Shown piece after piece: positions 61,821 through 64,000 of a stretch of DNA of 64,000 bases; position 1 is the stretch's first letter, and every line of letters begins with the position of its first letter. Origin of the DNA: Nonlabens xylanidelens (lineage in GTDB: Bacteria > Bacteroidota > Bacteroidia > Flavobacteriales > Flavobacteriaceae); NCBI RefSeq assembly GCF_002934445.1, contig NZ_PTJE01000003.1, forward strand, positions 372,001 to 436,000, given 5' to 3'. The position numbers and the translations under genes are program-made. The notes beneath the pieces were generated by a model. The model had not been told where the DNA came from. It worked only from the letters and a program-made list of their open reading frames with translations, and did no database searches.

Positions 61821-62147
61821 CTAAGACTCTACCACCTTTGCTTCAGGCGCATTTTTCATAACGCTCTCGATTCCGTTATCTCTAGCGGCTTCAGAGTTAT
61901 ACATCTCGCTTTTACCTATTACCTGACCGTTAGTTGCAGTAAGGTTAAAATAAGGCTGATCTGATTTGCTAACTCCATTTACAAAGCGTTTTTCATCTTG
62001 AGAATTCTTACGTACCGATTCTATACCATTATCTCTAGCAGCTTTGGTCGTATAACCTTCACTAGCAAGAATAGTCTGACCGTTAGATGCTTTAAGTCTA
62101 AAACGGAACTCTCCTGACTTATTTTTATATATTTCAAATTTTCCCAT
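61821..62147 (-). CDS. yegP: YegP family protein (DUF1508 tandem)
   Basis: The 108-residue protein has two DUF1508 units. The first is KFEIYKNKSGEFRFRLKASN with ILASEGYTTKAARDNGIESV; the second is PYFNLTATNGQVIGKSEMYN with SEAARDNGIESVMKNA. It is the standard two-repeat length. The function is unknown, possibly linked to stress. It is convergent with the secreted-protein gene. Confidence 0.93.
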   Translation of the reverse strand: MGKFEIYKNKSGEFRFRLKASNGQTILASEGYTTKAARDNGIESVRKNSQDEKRFVNGVSKSDQPYFNLTATNGQVIGKSEMYNSEAARDNGIESVMKNAPEAKVVES

Positions 62148-62290
62148 GTCTGTATTTTTAATGAATAGCTAAAGGTAGTAAAAAGTAAAAGTTGTTTTGA
62201 GGTTTTAGCTTATTCTTCTCTACTCTACAAACTTTTCCTAAATCTTAAATCAGACAGGTTCTAGCTATTTAGATCTTAACTTTTAGATAC

Positions 62291-64000
62291 CTAGATTTTT
62301 ATCTCTAGCGTCATGTAATAATTACGGTTAGGCGACGGTATGATTCCTGGTCCTGGATAACCAGTTGCTCTTCTTGTGAAGTAAGCGTTATCGAGCACAT
62401 TATTGATTCCTGCTTCTAACTTAAATCGCTTATTAAACTTATAAGAGGTAGAAAAATCCATGATATCATAAGATGGTATAGAACCTATTACACCACTTAA
62501 ATTACCGTCTACAGCATTTGTAGCATCTGTAAATTGCTCTGATAGATAAGAGTATTGAAGGCTGGCAAGAAAGTTCTTATACCCAAATTTCAAACCTGTC
62601 TTAAAATTAAATTCTGGTATAAATTCTACCTTATTACCTTCTACCCCATTCTCTTCAGAACTGGTGTATTCAGAACTTAAAACAGATGTATTAAAAAACA
62701 GATTAAACACATAGTCTGTATCATTAATAAGTAATTTATTCAAATTAAAATCTACCAGACTCTCTAGTCCATAAATAAAAGCGTCACCTACATTACCTCT
62801 CTCACTTTTTACACGACCGTCAGACACGATCTGTCTAAAACCTATGCGGTCTTGATATACTAGTGCAAATACACTCGCGTCATAGGATACAAAATCTTTA
62901 TAATTACCACGAGCACCTACATCTGCTGTAAAGCCTTTTTCATCATCAATATCTGGATTGATCTCAAAAGCTGGATTTGCCGTGCTTATATCTGTATAAG
63001 TAACAGATCGGTAGTTTTGAGATATGTTTCCATAAAACTCTAAAGATTTATTTGCTTTATAACTAGACCCTAAACCCAGTAATACAAATGTTCTATCATT
63101 GACACGATTCTCATCAACACGTTCATTAAAAATGACATTTCCAGCAGCATCTGTTCTTATTTCTCTAGAGAAACCATCACTTTCTGTTTTTATATATTCC
63201 AGTCTAAAACCAGGAGTAATAGATAGTTTATCATTCAGGTAAATGATATTCTCACCAAAAAGAGAAACATTTAAATTAGGATACACAAATTCATTTTGAT
63301 TAGGATAATTAGGAAATTCTTCTGTTTGAAAATCAAAGTTGGCATCACTACCGTCACTTCCAGGACCTTGCTGGCTCGTATTATCTGCCTTATAGAATTT
63401 AGAACCTATCAAGAAAATTGATTTTTTTCCAGCTAGCTCATAATTACTTAAGAAACGAGCCTCTGCACCAAAGTTGTTGAACTCTCCTTTTATTAAATCA
63501 CGCTCTGTTCCTGGATCTACTTGGTCTACTCTATTGGTTCTAAAACCTAAAGCATTTCTTTGTGCATCGAGTCCAAAGGCACTAAAAGTAAATTTAGTAT
63601 CCTCAGAAAAATCATGAGAAAAAGTAACGTTATAAAGCAACCAGTCTACTTCAAACCAGTTGCGCTCTCTATTACTTTGAAAAGGATCTTCTTGAAACTG
63701 ATTATCATTTAAACCACCAGCCTGTTGCGCTAGGTAATTCAGGTAAGTAACCTCGGCAGTTACTTTAGTTTTCTTATTAAATTGATAACCTACATGAGCA
63801 TAAGCATTCTTTGATTCAAAACCAGAATTAGGTCTAAAACCATCACCACGCTTATAATTAAAAAAGGTATAATAACTCCACTTACCAGCTGTACCGCTAA
63901 GACTAGAGAAATTAGTATACAGACCGTTACTTCCTACCGTGTTGCGAGTTATAAACTCAATAGGCTGAGTAGCATTAGGCTTTTTAATAACAAAGTTTAC
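62291..64000 (-). CDS. TonB-dependent receptor, FecA-like, 5' part missing
   Basis: The frame is open from the window end to the stop at 62291 (569 residues) with no start, so the signal peptide and most of the plug are outside. The part present is the barrel after VNFVIKKPNATQPIEFITRN. The end GINNVLDNAYFTRRATGYPG followed by PGIIPSPNRNYYMTLEIKI is typical of FecA-type ferric-citrate receptors. Iron siderophore uptake is therefore likely; the substrate is not proven. No terminator was found in the 140 bases after the stop. Confidence 0.9.
   Translation of the reverse strand, partial: VNFVIKKPNATQPIEFITRNTVGSNGLYTNFSSLSGTAGKWSYYTFFNYKRGDGFRPNSGFESKNAYAHVGYQFNKKTKVTAEVTYLNYLAQQAGGLNDNQFQEDPFQSNRERNWFEVDWLLYNVTFSHDFSEDTKFTFSAFGLDAQRNALGFRTNRVDQVDPGTERDLIKGEFNNFGAEARFLSNYELAGKKSIFLIGSKFYKADNTSQQGPGSDGSDANFDFQTEEFPNYPNQNEFVYPNLNVSLFGENIIYLNDKLSITPGFRLEYIKTESDGFSREIRTDAAGNVIFNERVDENRVNDRTFVLLGLGSSYKANKSLEFYGNISQNYRSVTYTDISTANPAFEINPDIDDEKGFTADVGARGNYKDFVSYDASVFALVYQDRIGFRQIVSDGRVKSERGNVGDAFIYGLESLVDFNLNKLLINDTDYVFNLFFNTSVLSSEYTSSEENGVEGNKVEFIPEFNFKTGLKFGYKNFLASLQYSYLSEQFTDATNAVDGNLSGVIGSIPSYDIMDFSTSYKFNKRFKLEAGINNVLDNAYFTRRATGYPGPGIIPSPNRNYYMTLEIKI

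Overview
This window is chromosomal DNA of a marine-type flavobacterium (Bacteroidota, family Flavobacteriaceae). The evidence is the roughly one-third G+C composition, TAnnTTTG-type promoter boxes, TonB receptors paired with lipoproteins that begin SCDDDD or SCSDDDD, a DUF4295 gene beside rpmG, and flavobacterial outer-membrane families such as the putative porin. The genus cannot be fixed by eye; Nonlabens/Dokdonia-like is a guess. I saw no rRNA, tRNA, insertion sequence, prophage or CRISPR array.

Region 1 (1-29814, almost all minus strand) is a surface-polysaccharide locus, read from about 29.8 kb down to position 1. It starts with export genes: wza-like, wzc-like tyrosine kinase, and wzm/wzt-like ABC transporter. 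About ten or eleven glycosyltransferases, a pyruvyltransferase-like protein, a methyltransferase and a sugar epimerase/dehydratase follow. A nonulosonic (sialic-type) acid module (neuA, formyltransferase, deacetylase, neuB, neuC; 7805-12400) is embedded, and an MBOAT O-acyltransferase flanked by two SGNH-like proteins lies downstream (3172-6412). One acyltransferase-3 gene (13642-14718) lies on the opposite strand. Many genes overlap by 4 bases (ATGA), so transcription is probably polycistronic.

Region 2 (30-45.8 kb) is mostly housekeeping: an ABC-F ATPase, rimO, ftsY, DUF4295, rpmG, rpmB, cinA, an Hpt protein, an FAH-family hydrolase, guaB and a type IB topoisomerase. Between these lie two unknown outer-membrane-type proteins, a DUF1684 protein, a small membrane protein and an amidase lipoprotein.

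Region 3 (45.8-64 kb) holds a large lipoprotein, rnhB, a putative porin, a lipoprotein, and a probable metal-uptake unit (small His/Cys protein, TonB receptor, lipoprotein). Two tiny envelope genes follow. Then comes a light-response/DNA-repair island (Fe-S photolyase, DASH cryptochrome, DUF2256, flavin reductase), a methyltransferase, an unknown secreted protein, a YegP-like protein and a FecA-like TonB receptor cut by the window end.

The most striking feature is not a gene. A perfect palindrome with invariant core GCTTTCGCGAAAGC occurs 14 times, about once per 4.5 kb and more evenly than chance. Twelve copies lie inside genes, in all three reading frames, and two lie in divergent intergenic gaps. 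The constraint is therefore on DNA rather than protein, as expected for a genome-wide recognition site whose reader is unknown.
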